Positions 42,551-51,806 of a stretch of DNA of 64,000 nucleotides are shown piece by piece (positions within the stretch are counted from its first letter, which is position 1; each line of letters begins with the position of its first letter). The notes beneath the pieces are model-generated. The model was given only the letters and a program-made list of their open reading frames with translations, was not told where the DNA came from and made no database searches. The translations under genes and the position numbers were made by a program. Source of the stretch: Pseudomonadota bacterium (GTDB taxonomy: Bacteria > Pseudomonadota > Gammaproteobacteria > Xanthomonadales > SZUA-36); assembly GCA_015222805.1 (NCBI GenBank), contig JADFVZ010000056.1, positions 1 through 64,000 of the forward strand, given 5' to 3'.

Positions 42551-44182
42551 TCAGGTGCCTGGAAATTGATAGTCCTTGAATTGATCGCGGATGCCAAGTT
42601 TATTGAGTTTACCAGTAGCGGTATGCGGAAGTTCATCGACAAATACCACATCATCAGGAACCATCCAGGCCGCAATTTTGCCCTCAAACCAGTTAAGTAC
42701 GGTGGATTTGTCCAAATTGCTGCTTTTCTGAAGGACAACTAGCAACAGGGGGCGTTCTGTCCATTTAGGGTGATAACGGCCGATTACAGCCGCTTCTGCA
42801 ACCTCAGGGTGGTTAACTGCGATATTTTCCAGTTCAATGGAAGATATCCACTCACCGCCGGATTTAATCACATCTTTGGTTCGGTCGGTGATTTGCATAT
42901 AACCATCCGCATCAATATTGGCAACATCGCCGGTATCGAACCAGCCATCGCTATCATGTGAGTCTTCGCTGTCCATCTTGAAGTAGGCCGAGCAGATCCA
43001 TGGGCCACGAACCTTAAGCGCACCAAAAGCCACGCCGTCCCAGGGGAGTTCCTTGTTGTCTTCATCAACAATTTTCATTTCACAGCCAAAGACCCCGCGA
43101 CCCTGTTTAACCTGCAGTTGGGCTTTTTCATCCTTGCTGATATTTTCCATGCCTGCTTTAAGACTGAAGACGGTGCCCAGCGGGCTCATTTCGGTCATCC
43201 CCCAACCCTGGATCACTTCCACATCGTAATCATCACGGAACCTTTCGATAATTGAGAGCGGGCAGGCAGCGCCGCCAACCGTTAGCCGATGTAGGGTTTT
43301 TAATTTTTTACCCGATTGATCCAGGTAGTCCAGAAGCGCCAGCCACACGGTGGGAACACCGGCAGAGAATGTGACCCCCTCGCTGTCCATCAGCATTTGC
43401 AGGGTTTCGCCATCCGCCATTTTTGGTCCGGGCATCACCATTTTGCAACCACTCATTGGCGCGGCATAGGGAACGCCCCAGGCATTGACATGAAACATGG
43501 GCACGATGGGTAGCACACAATCTGTAGTTTGAAGGTTAAGGACACTGGGTAACGAACCTGCATAAGCATGCAATACGGCAGATCGGTGACTGTACAAAAC
43601 CCCTTTGGGGTGCCCGGTTGTTCCGGAGGTATAACAGAGTACACAAGCTGTATCCTCATCCAGGTCCGGCCACTCAAATTCATCTGACTCAGCAGCCAGC
43701 AGGTCTTCATAACAGTAAACATTTGGCAGGCTTGTTTCAGGCATGTGCTCGGCATCACACAAAATGACATAGCCTTTAACTGTGGGTAATTTTGTATGCA
43801 GAGCTTCCACTAATTTGTATACCAGCAGGTCAACAAATACAAATTTGTCTTCGGCATGATTAGCAATATAAGCGACCTGTTCAGGAAACAGTCGGGGGTT
43901 GATGGTATGGCAGATCATCCCGCTACAGGATGTCGCATAATACAACTCCATATGCCGGTAGTCATTCCAGGCCAGGGTTGCAATGCAGTCGTCCTCAACC
44001 GCACCTAAGCTTTGCAGGGCATTAGCGAGCTGGCGACTGCGTCGACACCAGTCTTTGTAGGTATAGCGATGCAGCGGGTTATCTGCCGTAACTGAGACGA
44101 TTTCTGTATCCGGGTAGTTTCGCTCAGCATGGCGCATGATGCCTGTAATTGTGAGCTGGGTATCCATCATTAATCCGCGCAT
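42551..44182 (-). CDS. Acyl-CoA synthetase (AMP-forming fatty-acid or methylthiopropionate ligase type)
   Basis: 543 residues from ATG 44182, preceded by AGGAGA. ANL-superfamily motifs: phosphate loop [18 protein letters not shown] (about 188-205), [24 protein letters not shown], the hinge [13 protein letters not shown], and the catalytic Lys in TATGKLNK near the C-terminus. It forms an acyl-adenylate and then the acyl-CoA thioester. Size and motif spelling fit medium/long-chain fatty-acid ligases and the related 3-methylmercaptopropionyl-CoA ligase (DmdB) group common in marine bacteria; the substrate cannot be decided here. Single gene, with its own terminator. Confidence 0.9.
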   Translation of the reverse strand: MRGLMMDTQLTITGIMRHAERNYPDTEIVSVTADNPLHRYTYKDWCRRSRQLANALQSLGAVEDDCIATLAWNDYRHMELYYATSCSGMICHTINPRLFPEQVAYIANHAEDKFVFVDLLVYKLVEALHTKLPTVKGYVILCDAEHMPETSLPNVYCYEDLLAAESDEFEWPDLDEDTACVLCYTSGTTGHPKGVLYSHRSAVLHAYAGSLPSVLNLQTTDCVLPIVPMFHVNAWGVPYAAPMSGCKMVMPGPKMADGETLQMLMDSEGVTFSAGVPTVWLALLDYLDQSGKKLKTLHRLTVGGAACPLSIIERFRDDYDVEVIQGWGMTEMSPLGTVFSLKAGMENISKDEKAQLQVKQGRGVFGCEMKIVDEDNKELPWDGVAFGALKVRGPWICSAYFKMDSEDSHDSDGWFDTGDVANIDADGYMQITDRTKDVIKSGGEWISSIELENIAVNHPEVAEAAVIGRYHPKWTERPLLLVVLQKSSNLDKSTVLNWFEGKIAAWMVPDDVVFVDELPHTATGKLNKLGIRDQFKDYQFPGT

Positions 44183-44415
44183 TTTATCTCCTGTTATTTA
44201 ATCTGAAATTGATCTTGAATCTAGAAGTGTAACAAAAATGTATGGTACGTTAGCTGTAGGCAGAACAAATATTTATAATTAACCTCAATTGTTTAATGGG
44301 TACGGCGAGCGTTTAACTGATGCAAGGCTAGCACCTACAATAACGTTATGGCTCGCCGAGGTAGAGGAATTGTGATTAAATCATTGTCTGGATACAGAAT
44401 AATACAGGTGCATTA

Positions 44416-45009
44416 ATGTCCCCCGTGCAAGATATAGAAGTATATTTTAATTTTCGCAGCCCATATTGTTACCTGGCAAGTAAACGCATGTGGCAACTAT
44501 TTGATGACTACCACACACGTCTTATATGGAAGCCTTTTGGTGGCTGGTCGGGTCGTTCGGCACCTGAAAGAGCCAAGCGCAAAATACCTTCTGTGCGTCA
44601 GGATGTAGGCCGTTGGGCAAGGCGTCTTGGTGTTCCCTTTGTACCTCCGCCCATCACAACTGATCCGAGTCGAGCAGGTGCAGGCTCACTATTGGCAGAG
44701 GAGAAGGGCCTGTTGCGTGAATATGTGGTTGAAATGATGCGGGCAGAGTGGGGTGAAGGCAGGGATATAGGAGAGCTTGGGGTTATCCTGGAAGTGGGCA
44801 AATTAATTGGCCTGGATTCAGCAGAATTGGAAGTGGCCGTCGACGATACCCTGCGTAAGCAGGTGCTGGATGACAATTGGCAGCAGGCGCAGGTTAAGGA
44901 TGTTTTCGGAGTACCCAGTTTTTTTGTGGGTGAAGAAGTTTTCTGGGGCAACGACCGAATTGAATTCCTGACTGAATACCTGTCTGAACTGCGGCTGGCG
45001 AAGCTTTGA
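44416..45009 (+). CDS. Kappa-GST / 2-hydroxychromene-2-carboxylate isomerase-like DsbA-fold protein
   Basis: 197 residues. The thioredoxin-like N-terminus carries NFRSPYCYLA with Ser15 at the catalytic position used by HCCA isomerase and kappa-class GSTs; Cys18 three residues on is unusual. A helical insertion follows, then the cis-Pro segment FGVPSFFVGEEVFWGNDR. Family members use glutathione to isomerise an aromatic ring-opening product, or act as oxidoreductases. It precedes a GST gene by 16 bp and the phenol operon by under 1 kb, so a role in aromatic metabolism or detoxification is plausible. Classic naphthalene genes are absent, so it is not necessarily a true isomerase of that pathway. 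Confidence 0.82.
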   Translation: MSPVQDIEVYFNFRSPYCYLASKRMWQLFDDYHTRLIWKPFGGWSGRSAPERAKRKIPSVRQDVGRWARRLGVPFVPPPITTDPSRAGAGSLLAEEKGLLREYVVEMMRAEWGEGRDIGELGVILEVGKLIGLDSAELEVAVDDTLRKQVLDDNWQQAQVKDVFGVPSFFVGEEVFWGNDRIEFLTEYLSELRLAKL

Positions 45010-45025
45010 ATATAAGTCGAGACCA

Positions 45026-45649
45026 ATGAAATTATACTATCGTGCAGACTGCCCGTTTTGCTGGAAGGTCAGGCTTGCTTTGCATTATTTTGAAGTTGCT
45101 TACGAAAGTGTAGAGGTGCAGTTGGGAGAAAAACATCCGGATGTAACCCGGTTAAGCCTTACAGGAACGGTACCAATTGCGGTTGACAATGGTCTGGTAA
45201 TGACAGATTCAGCTGTAATTATGGAGTATATCAATGACGCATTTGCGGGTGGTGAACTAATTCCTGGAGGTGCTCAACAGCGTGCTCGCTTAAGGGAAAT
45301 CCAGTCATACTCTGATAAGTTGTTTGGTAAGCCATTGTTTGTGATTGCCCAGCAGAAAAGAGCAAAACCTCCTGCTGACTGGGATCAGCAGGCTATTCGT
45401 GAGGGGACATCTAACTGGTATCGGAACCTGGATTACCTTGCAAAAAGGGTTCGGGATGAGTCGTTGCTTGCTACTAAAATACCATCTCTGGTTGAGTGCA
45501 CCCTATTACCCAGATTCGCGCTGGCAGAACTATACGGTGTACCTGTCGATGCGCGTCACCCCGATTTATTTATCTGGTTTGAGTCCTGGAAAGAACAGGA
45601 AATATTTCTTCAAACCCGACCAAAACTGAAACTGATACGTACAATATAA
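45026..45649 (+). CDS. Glutathione S-transferase family protein
   Basis: 207 residues with an N-terminal thioredoxin-fold domain starting at the CPFC motif (Cys9, Cys12), followed by SLTGTVPIAVDNG (cis-Pro) and MTDSAVIMEYIND, where the Asp-Ser pair binds the glutathione gamma-glutamyl group. The C-terminal half is all-helical and ends FLQTRPKLKLIRTI. A glutaredoxin-like CxxC suggests thiol-transfer or dehalogenation-like chemistry rather than simple conjugation. It is co-directional with, and 16 bp after, the HCCA-isomerase-like gene, together forming a glutathione-dependent pair ahead of the phenol operon. Confidence 0.85.
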   Translation: MKLYYRADCPFCWKVRLALHYFEVAYESVEVQLGEKHPDVTRLSLTGTVPIAVDNGLVMTDSAVIMEYINDAFAGGELIPGGAQQRARLREIQSYSDKLFGKPLFVIAQQKRAKPPADWDQQAIREGTSNWYRNLDYLAKRVRDESLLATKIPSLVECTLLPRFALAELYGVPVDARHPDLFIWFESWKEQEIFLQTRPKLKLIRTI

Positions 45650-45688
45650 CGACTTTCTTTTTTACCTGATTCCAGGGTCTTTACACTC

Positions 45689-45756
45689 AAAAGTAATGTC
45701 ATTTACCTGATTATATCATCAGCTCACTTTCAAAAAGTAATCATATGGTTACTTTT
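45689..45756 (+). promoter_or_regulatory. Two upstream activator-type sites for the phenol operon
   Basis: AAAAGTAAT occurs at 45689-45697 and again at 45733-45741, 44 bp (about four helical turns) apart. The second copy is one arm of a perfect palindrome, AAAAGTAA (45733-45740) with TTACTTTT (45749-45756); the first has a shorter GTAA/TTAC palindrome (45693-45706). They lie about 75-155 bp upstream of a sigma-54-type promoter, the usual place for DmpR/XylR-class binding. The sequence is not the published XylR/DmpR consensus as I remember it. Confidence 0.55.
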
Positions 45757-45828
45757 AGATTTAATTTATTTCTTCCCTGAAAAATTAATTTAGTAATAAA
45801 ATCATATAGATATGGTTTATTCTTTCAA

Positions 45829-45845
45829 TTGGTCTGATAATTGCA
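45829..45845 (+). promoter_or_regulatory. Candidate sigma-54 (-24/-12) promoter of the phenol operon
   Basis: TTGGTCTGATAATTGCA has GG (45831-45832) and GC (45843-45844) exactly 10 bases apart and matches TTGG-N8-TTGC-A. It lies 47 bp upstream of the dmpK ATG; phenol and toluene catabolic operons are commonly sigma-54 dependent. Confidence 0.6.
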
Positions 45846-45891
45846 TTAATAAACCTGCTTGCGGGAATTGTACCCGCGTGATTTGGAGGCA

Positions 45892-46161
45892 ATGTCAGGC
45901 TTGAAAAAGTACGTTCACATTACCGGTAGCCGTGGAGACAAATTTGTCGAGTTCGATTTTGCGATCGACGATCCCTTGCTGTATGTCGAACTGATGCTGC
46001 CCCCTGATGCCTTTGAAATATTTTGCACCAAAAACGATGTCACCTTCTTAAATCCCATGCAGGTCGCCATGGTCAACAATGACCGTATCAAGTGGCGTTA
46101 CGGTTCGCCGGGCCTGGATGAGGCAGGGGAAGAAAAACAGGAGAACCTTAATGCAGATTGA
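45892..46161 (+). CDS. dmpK: Phenol hydroxylase assembly subunit
   Basis: 89 residues from ATG 45892, preceded by TTGGAGG; the open frame from 45859 starts too early. The sequence (KKYVHITGSRGDKFVEFDFAI, a L-Y-V-E-L-M-L-P-x-x-A-F segment and N-N-D-R-I-K-W-R-Y-G) fits DmpK/PhcK/TomA0-type proteins, which help load iron into the hydroxylase but are not part of the catalytic complex. It is the promoter-proximal gene of the phenol operon, and dmpL begins 11 bp before it ends. Confidence 0.9.
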   Translation: MSGLKKYVHITGSRGDKFVEFDFAIDDPLLYVELMLPPDAFEIFCTKNDVTFLNPMQVAMVNNDRIKWRYGSPGLDEAGEEKQENLNAD

Positions 46162-47146
46162 TATCAAGAGCCTGAATATCAAACCAATCAGGCAAACGTA
46201 TAGTCATGTGGCCCGGCGGATTGGCCCGGATAAACCGGCTTCACGCTACCAGGAAGCAACTTTTGATTTGCAGCCAACAACAAATTTTCATTATCGACCT
46301 ACCTGGCAACCACAATACACAATCTACGATGAGAACCGTACGGCGATCGTTATGGATGACTGGTACAAACTGCTGGATCCCCGCCAGTATTACTACGGCA
46401 ATTATGTAATGGCACGTGCCCGCCAGCAGGATGCGGCCGATCAGAATTTCACTTTTGTTGAAAAGCGCGGGTTGTTAGACCTGATGCCGGATGAAGTCAA
46501 ACAGGAAGTCATTGAATTTATCATGCCGCTGCGTCACTACGAGTGGGGTGCGAATATGAATAACACCCAGATTTGCACCTTCGGTTACGGTACCGCGATT
46601 ACGGGTCCGGCAATGTTCCAGGCAGCTGATCGCCTGGGTATGGCCCAGTACATAACCCGCATCGGCCTGCTGCTTTCCGGTAATGAAACTGATGTGCTGG
46701 ATAAGGCAAAAGAGAGCTGGTTGCACGCTGGGAAGTGGCAAGGCCTGCGCCATGTAGTTGAGGATAGTTTTGTTGTTGAAGATTGGTTTGAACTGTATCT
46801 GCTGCAAAACTTTGTACTTGACGGAATGCTACACCCACTGTTTTTTGACCGCTATGAACAGAAATTGAATCGCCAGGGCGGCGCCGCACAAGCGATGCTG
46901 ACTGAATTTATGTCAACCTGGTACACAGAGTCGTGTCGCTGGGTGGATAAACAACTTTCCGTGGCTGCTGCAGAGTCGGATGCCAACCGGGAGCTATTAA
47001 CCCAGTGGTATGGCAAATGGATTGATCGGGCTTGTGAGAGCCTGATGCCTCTGGCAGCAGAAATGCTGGAAGACGGTCAGCAAGTCCTGGATGAAATAAG
47101 AACTCAACTGGATGCACGTGCTTCCAAAATTGGTATAAACGGTTAG
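46151..47146 (+). CDS. dmpL: Phenol hydroxylase beta subunit
   Basis: 331 residues from ATG 46151, which has AGGAG eight bases upstream; close to the known DmpL length. The helical beta-subunit fold of bacterial multicomponent monooxygenases is recognisable (FHYRPTWQPQYTIYDENRTAI, DDWYKLLDPRQYYYGNYV, MRHYEWGANMNN-like region). It lacks the diiron ligands and pairs with DmpN and DmpO in the (alpha-beta-gamma)2 hydroxylase. It overlaps dmpK by 11 bp and is 8-11 bp ahead of dmpM, so subunits are made in step. Confidence 0.93.
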   Translation: MQIDIKSLNIKPIRQTYSHVARRIGPDKPASRYQEATFDLQPTTNFHYRPTWQPQYTIYDENRTAIVMDDWYKLLDPRQYYYGNYVMARARQQDAADQNFTFVEKRGLLDLMPDEVKQEVIEFIMPLRHYEWGANMNNTQICTFGYGTAITGPAMFQAADRLGMAQYITRIGLLLSGNETDVLDKAKESWLHAGKWQGLRHVVEDSFVVEDWFELYLLQNFVLDGMLHPLFFDRYEQKLNRQGGAAQAMLTEFMSTWYTESCRWVDKQLSVAAAESDANRELLTQWYGKWIDRACESLMPLAAEMLEDGQQVLDEIRTQLDARASKIGING

Positions 47147-47153
47147 GGGAATA

Positions 47154-47444
47154 ATGATGGTAGATAATGTATTTCTAGCACTTCAGAGCGTTGACGAAGC
47201 AAGGTATATCGTTGAGGCAATTGAAGATGACAATCCCGAAGCGAAAATTGAATATCAACCGGCAATGATGCGGATTACTGCACCTGGCCGTCTGACGATT
47301 AAGCGCTCAACCGTATCCGAGAAAATGGGACGCGACTGGGACCCCCAGGAGCTGCAACTGGTACTGGTGACCTTTGGCGGTAATGTTGATGAGACTGACG
47401 ATGAATTTACGCTCTATTGGGGCGAATACAGTAAACAAGATTAA
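47154..47444 (+). CDS. dmpM: Phenol hydroxylase effector (coupling) protein
   Basis: 96 residues (95 if ATG 47157 is used). Features of MmoB/DmpM effector proteins: NVFLALQSVDEARYIVEAIE, the IEYQPAMMRITAPGRLTI core and an acidic C-terminus. The protein has no cofactor and binds the hydroxylase to couple NADH use to ring hydroxylation. AGGGGAATA gives a good ribosome site. Located between dmpL and dmpN as in Pseudomonas. Confidence 0.93.
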   Translation: MMVDNVFLALQSVDEARYIVEAIEDDNPEAKIEYQPAMMRITAPGRLTIKRSTVSEKMGRDWDPQELQLVLVTFGGNVDETDDEFTLYWGEYSKQD

Positions 47445-47464
47445 TATAAAACGAGGCACAAAAA

Positions 47465-48985
47465 ATGTCTAAAAGATTAAATTTAAAAGAACGTTATAAG
47501 CATATGACCCGCCTGGGCTGGGAAACAACCTACCAGTCCATGGATGATGTATTCCCCTACGATACATACGAAGGTATCAAGGTTAAAGACTGGGATGCCT
47601 GGGAAGACCCATTCCGTATGACGATGGATTCTTACTGGAAATACCAGGGTGAAAAAGAAAAGAAACTCTATGCCATCATTGATGCGTTTGCACAGAATAA
47701 CGGTCACACCAACCTCAGTGACGGTCGTTACCTGAACGCACTCAAACTGTTTCTCCAGGGTGTAACCCCGCTTGAGTACCAGGCCCACCGCGGTTTTGCT
47801 CATAATGGTCGGCATATGCGTGGCGAGGGTGCCCGGGTAGCCTGCCAGATGCAGTCACTTGACGAACTCCGGCACGCACAGACACAAATCCACACTATCA
47901 GCCATTACAACAAACATTTTAATGGCTTCCATGAGTTTCCCCACTGGCATGACCGCGTCTGGTATTTATCAGTACCCAAGTCTTTCTTTGATGATGCGCG
48001 CACAGCCGGTCCCTTTGAATTCATGATCGCAGTTGGATTTTCATTCGAATACGTACTAACCAATCTGCTGTTTGTGCCATTTATGTCCGGGGCTGCTTTT
48101 AACGGTGACCTGTCAACGGTCACCTTTGGTTTCTCGGCACAGTCGGACGAAGCCCGGCATATGACGCTTGGCCTGGAAGCCATGAAGTTTATGCTTGAGC
48201 AGCACGAAGATAACGTGCCTATTGTGCAGCGCTGGATCGATAAATGGACCTGGCGTGGCTACAAGGTGCTGTCCCTGATTGCTGCCATGCAGGATTACAT
48301 GCTGCCGGAAAGCCCGATGTCCTGGAAAGAGGCATGGGAAGTTTACTTTGAAGAAAATGGCGGTGCTTTGTTCAATGACCTGGCCCGCTATGGCATTCGT
48401 CCCCCCAAATACCTCGAAGTATGTGCGGCGGAAAAAGATCATCTGAGTCACCAGGTCTGGGGAGTTCTATACAACTATGCTGCACCTGCTGCTATGCATA
48501 CCTGGATTCCTGATGATCGCAAGTTGGACTGGTTGTCCGAGAAATATCCGGATACTTTTGATAAATATTATCGTCCACGTTTCTTGCATTGGCGTGAAAT
48601 GGAGAAGCAGGGCAAGCGTTTTTATAACGGCAGCCTGCCGATGTTGTGTCAGCTATGTCAAATCCCGATGGCATTTACTGAAATGGATGATTTCACCCAA
48701 ACTTGTTTCCGCACATCTGAGTACAAAGATGACAAGTACCACTTCTGCTCGGATGGCTGCAAGGACATCTTTGATTATGAACCTGAAAAATATGTACAGG
48801 CCTGGCTGCCGGTGCATCAAATCTACCAGGGTAACTGTGGTGGCCCAACACTGGATGATGTCCTCAAGTGGTATCAGTTCAATGTAGGTTCCGATAACTT
48901 TGATTACGTCGGTTCAGAGGACGAAGCCCGCTGGAATGATCTCCAGGGAAAAGGCGAAAAACCTGCTGACAAGTCTGCGGCATAG
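47465..48985 (+). CDS. dmpN: Phenol hydroxylase alpha subunit (diiron catalytic)
   Basis: 506 residues. The two diiron half-sites are D-E-L-R-H (Glu134, His137) and D-E-A-R-H (Glu229, His232), with the expected roughly 95-residue spacing. The C-terminus has a YHS-type cysteine domain (LCQLCQIPM, CFRTSEYKDDKYHFCSDGC). It inserts one oxygen atom from O2 into phenol (and usually methylphenols) to give catechol. Length and motif order agree with DmpN/TomA3/PhN. Neighbouring genes supply the beta, gamma, effector and reductase parts. Confidence 0.97.
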   Translation: MSKRLNLKERYKHMTRLGWETTYQSMDDVFPYDTYEGIKVKDWDAWEDPFRMTMDSYWKYQGEKEKKLYAIIDAFAQNNGHTNLSDGRYLNALKLFLQGVTPLEYQAHRGFAHNGRHMRGEGARVACQMQSLDELRHAQTQIHTISHYNKHFNGFHEFPHWHDRVWYLSVPKSFFDDARTAGPFEFMIAVGFSFEYVLTNLLFVPFMSGAAFNGDLSTVTFGFSAQSDEARHMTLGLEAMKFMLEQHEDNVPIVQRWIDKWTWRGYKVLSLIAAMQDYMLPESPMSWKEAWEVYFEENGGALFNDLARYGIRPPKYLEVCAAEKDHLSHQVWGVLYNYAAPAAMHTWIPDDRKLDWLSEKYPDTFDKYYRPRFLHWREMEKQGKRFYNGSLPMLCQLCQIPMAFTEMDDFTQTCFRTSEYKDDKYHFCSDGCKDIFDYEPEKYVQAWLPVHQIYQGNCGGPTLDDVLKWYQFNVGSDNFDYVGSEDEARWNDLQGKGEKPADKSAA

Positions 48986-49001
48986 CACAGGAGAATTGAG
49001 T

Positions 49002-49361
49002 ATGTCTGTATTATCAATTGGAGAGTACGAAGGTACCGTGATGGATAACGTGGAACGTTTCCACGGTAACCAGCTAGTTTACATAAACTGGGAGAAGCAC
49101 CTGTTTTTCTGTGCTCCACATGCATTTCCATTACCACCGGATATGCCATTCGCGGCTTTTGTCGGTGAACTTCTGCCTGCAACTTATAGCGCGCATCCTG
49201 ATTGGGAAAAAATTGACTGGTCCAGTGTCGAATGGCTACTGGATGGTGAGGCTTTTACACCAGATATGGATGCATCCCTCAAGGACAATGGCGTTGGTCA
49301 TAAGTCTTGCCTGCGCTTTACCACGCCGGGCCTTACAGGTATTGGCGGGTCGGGAAGTTAA
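49002..49361 (+). CDS. dmpO: Phenol hydroxylase gamma subunit
   Basis: 119 residues from ATG 49002 (MSVLSIGEYEG), with AGGAGA just upstream; the frame from 48900 is too long. The YxG-x-V-x-D-x-V-E-x-F-H-G-N-Q-L-V-Y start and the C-terminal SLKDNGVGHKSCLRF pattern match DmpO, the small third subunit of the hydroxylase. It ends 11 bp before dmpP. Confidence 0.92.
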   Translation: MSVLSIGEYEGTVMDNVERFHGNQLVYINWEKHLFFCAPHAFPLPPDMPFAAFVGELLPATYSAHPDWEKIDWSSVEWLLDGEAFTPDMDASLKDNGVGHKSCLRFTTPGLTGIGGSGS

Positions 49362-49372
49362 AGGAGTTCAAT

Positions 49373-50437
49373 GTGAGCTATCAGGTCGTCATAGAACCAC
49401 TCGGTGAAACCATTGAAGTCGAGGAAGAACAGACTATCCTCGATGCTGCCCTGCGCGCAGGAATCTATATTCCGCACGCCTGTGGTCATGGCCTGTGCTC
49501 TACCTGCAAAATTGATGTGCTGGAGGGTGATGTAGAGCATGGCGATGCATCGCCCTTTGCACTGATGGATATAGAGCGGGATGAGGGCAAGACACTGGCT
49601 TGTTGTGCTATACCAACAAGTGACCTGGTGATTGAAGCAGATATTGATGAGGACGTCGATGCCGAGTCGCATCTAGTTCGGGATTTTACCGGTGTGGTTA
49701 CCAAAATTGATACCTTTTCACCGCGTATCAAGGGTATTTTTATTGCCATCGAAGATGACGGGATAGAATTCCAGGCTGGACAGTACATTAATCTAAAAAT
49801 CCCCGGCCTGGGTGATGAATATCGGGCCTTTTCAATTGCCAGTCCCCCGTCTGAAAATAACCTGGTTGAGCTTAATGTCTGCCTGGTCAAGGGCGGCAAG
49901 GGGACAGAATGGTTGCACACCCAACTGAAGGTAGGGGATGAACTTAAGTTCAGTGGACCCTATGGCCGCTTTCACGCACATACTTCTGAGCCCGGACCCA
50001 TGTTATTTCTTGCTGGTGGTTCCGGTCTGTCATGTATGAAATCCATTATTCTGGATCTCATGCAGAAGGGTGAAAAACGCCCGATCACTTTGATGTACGG
50101 TGCACGCAACCAGGATGAACTCTATTACTGGGATCTGTTCAGGGAGCTGGATGATGAGTATTCGAATTTTACCTATGTGCCGATACTTTCCGATGAACCG
50201 AAAGACTCCGCCTGGACTGGACTTCGCGGCCTGGTGCCAACAGTAGCTGACGAGTATTACGAGGGTCAGTTTTCCGGGAAGAAAGCATATATGTGTGGGC
50301 CACCCCCAATGATTGATGCCTGTATTACCACATTGATGCGTGGGCGCCTGTTTGAACGTGACATGTTCATGGAGAATTTTTATACCGAAGCAGACCGGGA
50401 TACAAAACCCGCCAGTCCACTGTTCAAGTCGATTTGA
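49373..50437 (+). CDS. dmpP: Phenol hydroxylase reductase component
   Basis: 354 residues from a GTG at 49373, six bases after AAGGAG; this gives the usual DmpP length, whereas the open frame from 49307 overlaps dmpO. The N-terminal plant-type [2Fe-2S] domain carries CGHGLCSTC plus a later Cys (ACC), and the C-terminal FAD/NADH reductase domain contains RAFSIASPP (flavin), FLAGGSGLSCM and MCGPPPMID (NAD). It passes electrons from NADH to the hydroxylase. Confidence 0.95.
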   Translation: MSYQVVIEPLGETIEVEEEQTILDAALRAGIYIPHACGHGLCSTCKIDVLEGDVEHGDASPFALMDIERDEGKTLACCAIPTSDLVIEADIDEDVDAESHLVRDFTGVVTKIDTFSPRIKGIFIAIEDDGIEFQAGQYINLKIPGLGDEYRAFSIASPPSENNLVELNVCLVKGGKGTEWLHTQLKVGDELKFSGPYGRFHAHTSEPGPMLFLAGGSGLSCMKSIILDLMQKGEKRPITLMYGARNQDELYYWDLFRELDDEYSNFTYVPILSDEPKDSAWTGLRGLVPTVADEYYEGQFSGKKAYMCGPPPMIDACITTLMRGRLFERDMFMENFYTEADRDTKPASPLFKSI

Positions 50438-50781
50438 TTGCTGTGGTCGAGACTAAAAAAAATGTGCGCTACATCATCAATATCGAAAATACCGGTGAGA
50501 CTTATGAATCAGCAGATGGAGAGCACTTGTTGGTCGGCATGGTCAAGCTTGGAAGGAAGGGTATTCCCTCTGGTTGCCACGGCGGTGGTTGCGGGGTATG
50601 CAAAATCAAAGTGAAGAACGGTAAATACCGGAAATTAACCCTTAGCCGTGAACATGTGAGCAAAGAAGAAGAAAGCCAGGGTTTTTCGCTGGCCTGCCGG
50701 ACCATCCCGGAATCGGATATCCGTTTAAGTGCGGTTGGGCAGTTTAAGAAAGTAGTTACTAAAAGTTATGGGTTTGTTTAG
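50434..50781 (+). CDS. dmpQ: Chloroplast-type [2Fe-2S] ferredoxin (XylT/DmpQ)
   Basis: 115 residues from a TTG at 50434 that overlaps the dmpP stop; GTG 50443 is an alternative and neither has a good ribosome site, so coupling to dmpP is likely. GCHGGGCGVCKIKV holds three cluster cysteines and SLACRT the fourth. XylT/DmpQ keeps the iron of catechol 2,3-dioxygenase reduced and so reactivates it; here it lies directly before dmpB, as in known operons. Confidence 0.9.
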   Translation: MIAVVETKKNVRYIINIENTGETYESADGEHLLVGMVKLGRKGIPSGCHGGGCGVCKIKVKNGKYRKLTLSREHVSKEEESQGFSLACRTIPESDIRLSAVGQFKKVVTKSYGFV

Positions 50782-50832
50782 TAAAAAAGACAGATCAGTT
50801 AAGAAATAAATTAATAAAACCAGGAGTAAATT

Positions 50833-51777
50833 ATGGGTGTTATGAGAATAGGACATATCAGTATTCGTGTACTGGATATGGATGCTGCACTTAAGCATTA
50901 CGAAAATGTACTCGGTTTAACGCGTACACACGAGGACAGTGAGGGCAATGTTTACCTCAAATGCTGGGATGAATGGGATAAGTATTCACTGGTACTAAAT
51001 GAATCCGAGAAGGCAGGAATGAACCATATTGCCTATAAGGTAGAAAACGATTCTGACCTGGATGTATTCAAACAGCGCATTGCCGACTACGGCGTTGATG
51101 TTGAAGAAGTAGCAGGCGGCTATCTCGAATGTACTGGTCGTGCGCTGAAGCTGAACCTGCCCAGTGGCCATGAATTTTATCTATATGCAGAAAAAGAGTT
51201 TGTTGGTAAGGCAGTCGGTGTCACCAACCCGGACCCCTGGCCTGATGGTGTCAAAGGTGCTGCTGTACATTGGCTGGACCATGCGCTGCTAATCTGCGAA
51301 CTAGATCCGGAAAAGGGTATTAATAAGGTCGCTGAAAACGTCAAGTTCCTACAGGACGCGCTCGATTTCTATCTCGGTGAGCAGGTTATGGTTGGCCCTG
51401 ATGGCGACATTATCGCTGCTGCCTGGATGTTCCGTAGCTCCACACCGCATGACATTGCTTTCGTGGGGGGAGAGAGAATGGGCTTCCATCATTGTGCATT
51501 TTTCCTTGATGAGTGGAACGACGTGCTTAAAGCGGCCGACATCATGGCCAAGAACCGGGTGAAGATCGATGTCACCCCGCAACGCCACGGTATTACCCGC
51601 GGTTACACGATTTACTTCTTTGATCCTTCAGGCAACCGTAATGAGACATTTGCGGGCCTGGGATACCTTGCACAACCAGATATGCCGGTGATTACCTGGA
51701 CTGAAGATGAACTCTGGCGCGGAATTTTCTACCACACCGGCGAGGAAGCCGGACAGTTCACCGATGTGTATACCTGA
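50833..51777 (+). CDS. dmpB: Catechol 2,3-dioxygenase (extradiol ring cleavage)
   Basis: 314 residues, two vicinal-oxygen-chelate domains. Iron ligands by motif are His150 (WLDHALL), His220 (GFHHCAFF) and Glu271 (GNRNETF). Opens catechol next to the hydroxyl pair to give yellow 2-hydroxymuconic semialdehyde. Closest in layout to XylE/DmpB (307 residues). It has a good AGGAGTAAATT ribosome site and lies 51 bp after dmpQ. Confidence 0.96.
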   Translation: MGVMRIGHISIRVLDMDAALKHYENVLGLTRTHEDSEGNVYLKCWDEWDKYSLVLNESEKAGMNHIAYKVENDSDLDVFKQRIADYGVDVEEVAGGYLECTGRALKLNLPSGHEFYLYAEKEFVGKAVGVTNPDPWPDGVKGAAVHWLDHALLICELDPEKGINKVAENVKFLQDALDFYLGEQVMVGPDGDIIAAAWMFRSSTPHDIAFVGGERMGFHHCAFFLDEWNDVLKAADIMAKNRVKIDVTPQRHGITRGYTIYFFDPSGNRNETFAGLGYLAQPDMPVITWTEDELWRGIFYHTGEEAGQFTDVYT

Positions 51778-51806
51778 TCGGTGGCAGTAGTTGAGGAAAT
51801 AACCAG

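Noticed and set aside
44303-44377. GGCGAGC / GCTCGCC inverted repeat upstream of the HCCA-isomerase-like gene
   Set aside because: Short arms, long loop and no recognisable riboswitch or operator; left unassigned.
45650-45891. Small ORF or regulator gene before dmpK
   Set aside because: The AT-rich gap has stops in all useful frames; only promoter-type signals are visible.
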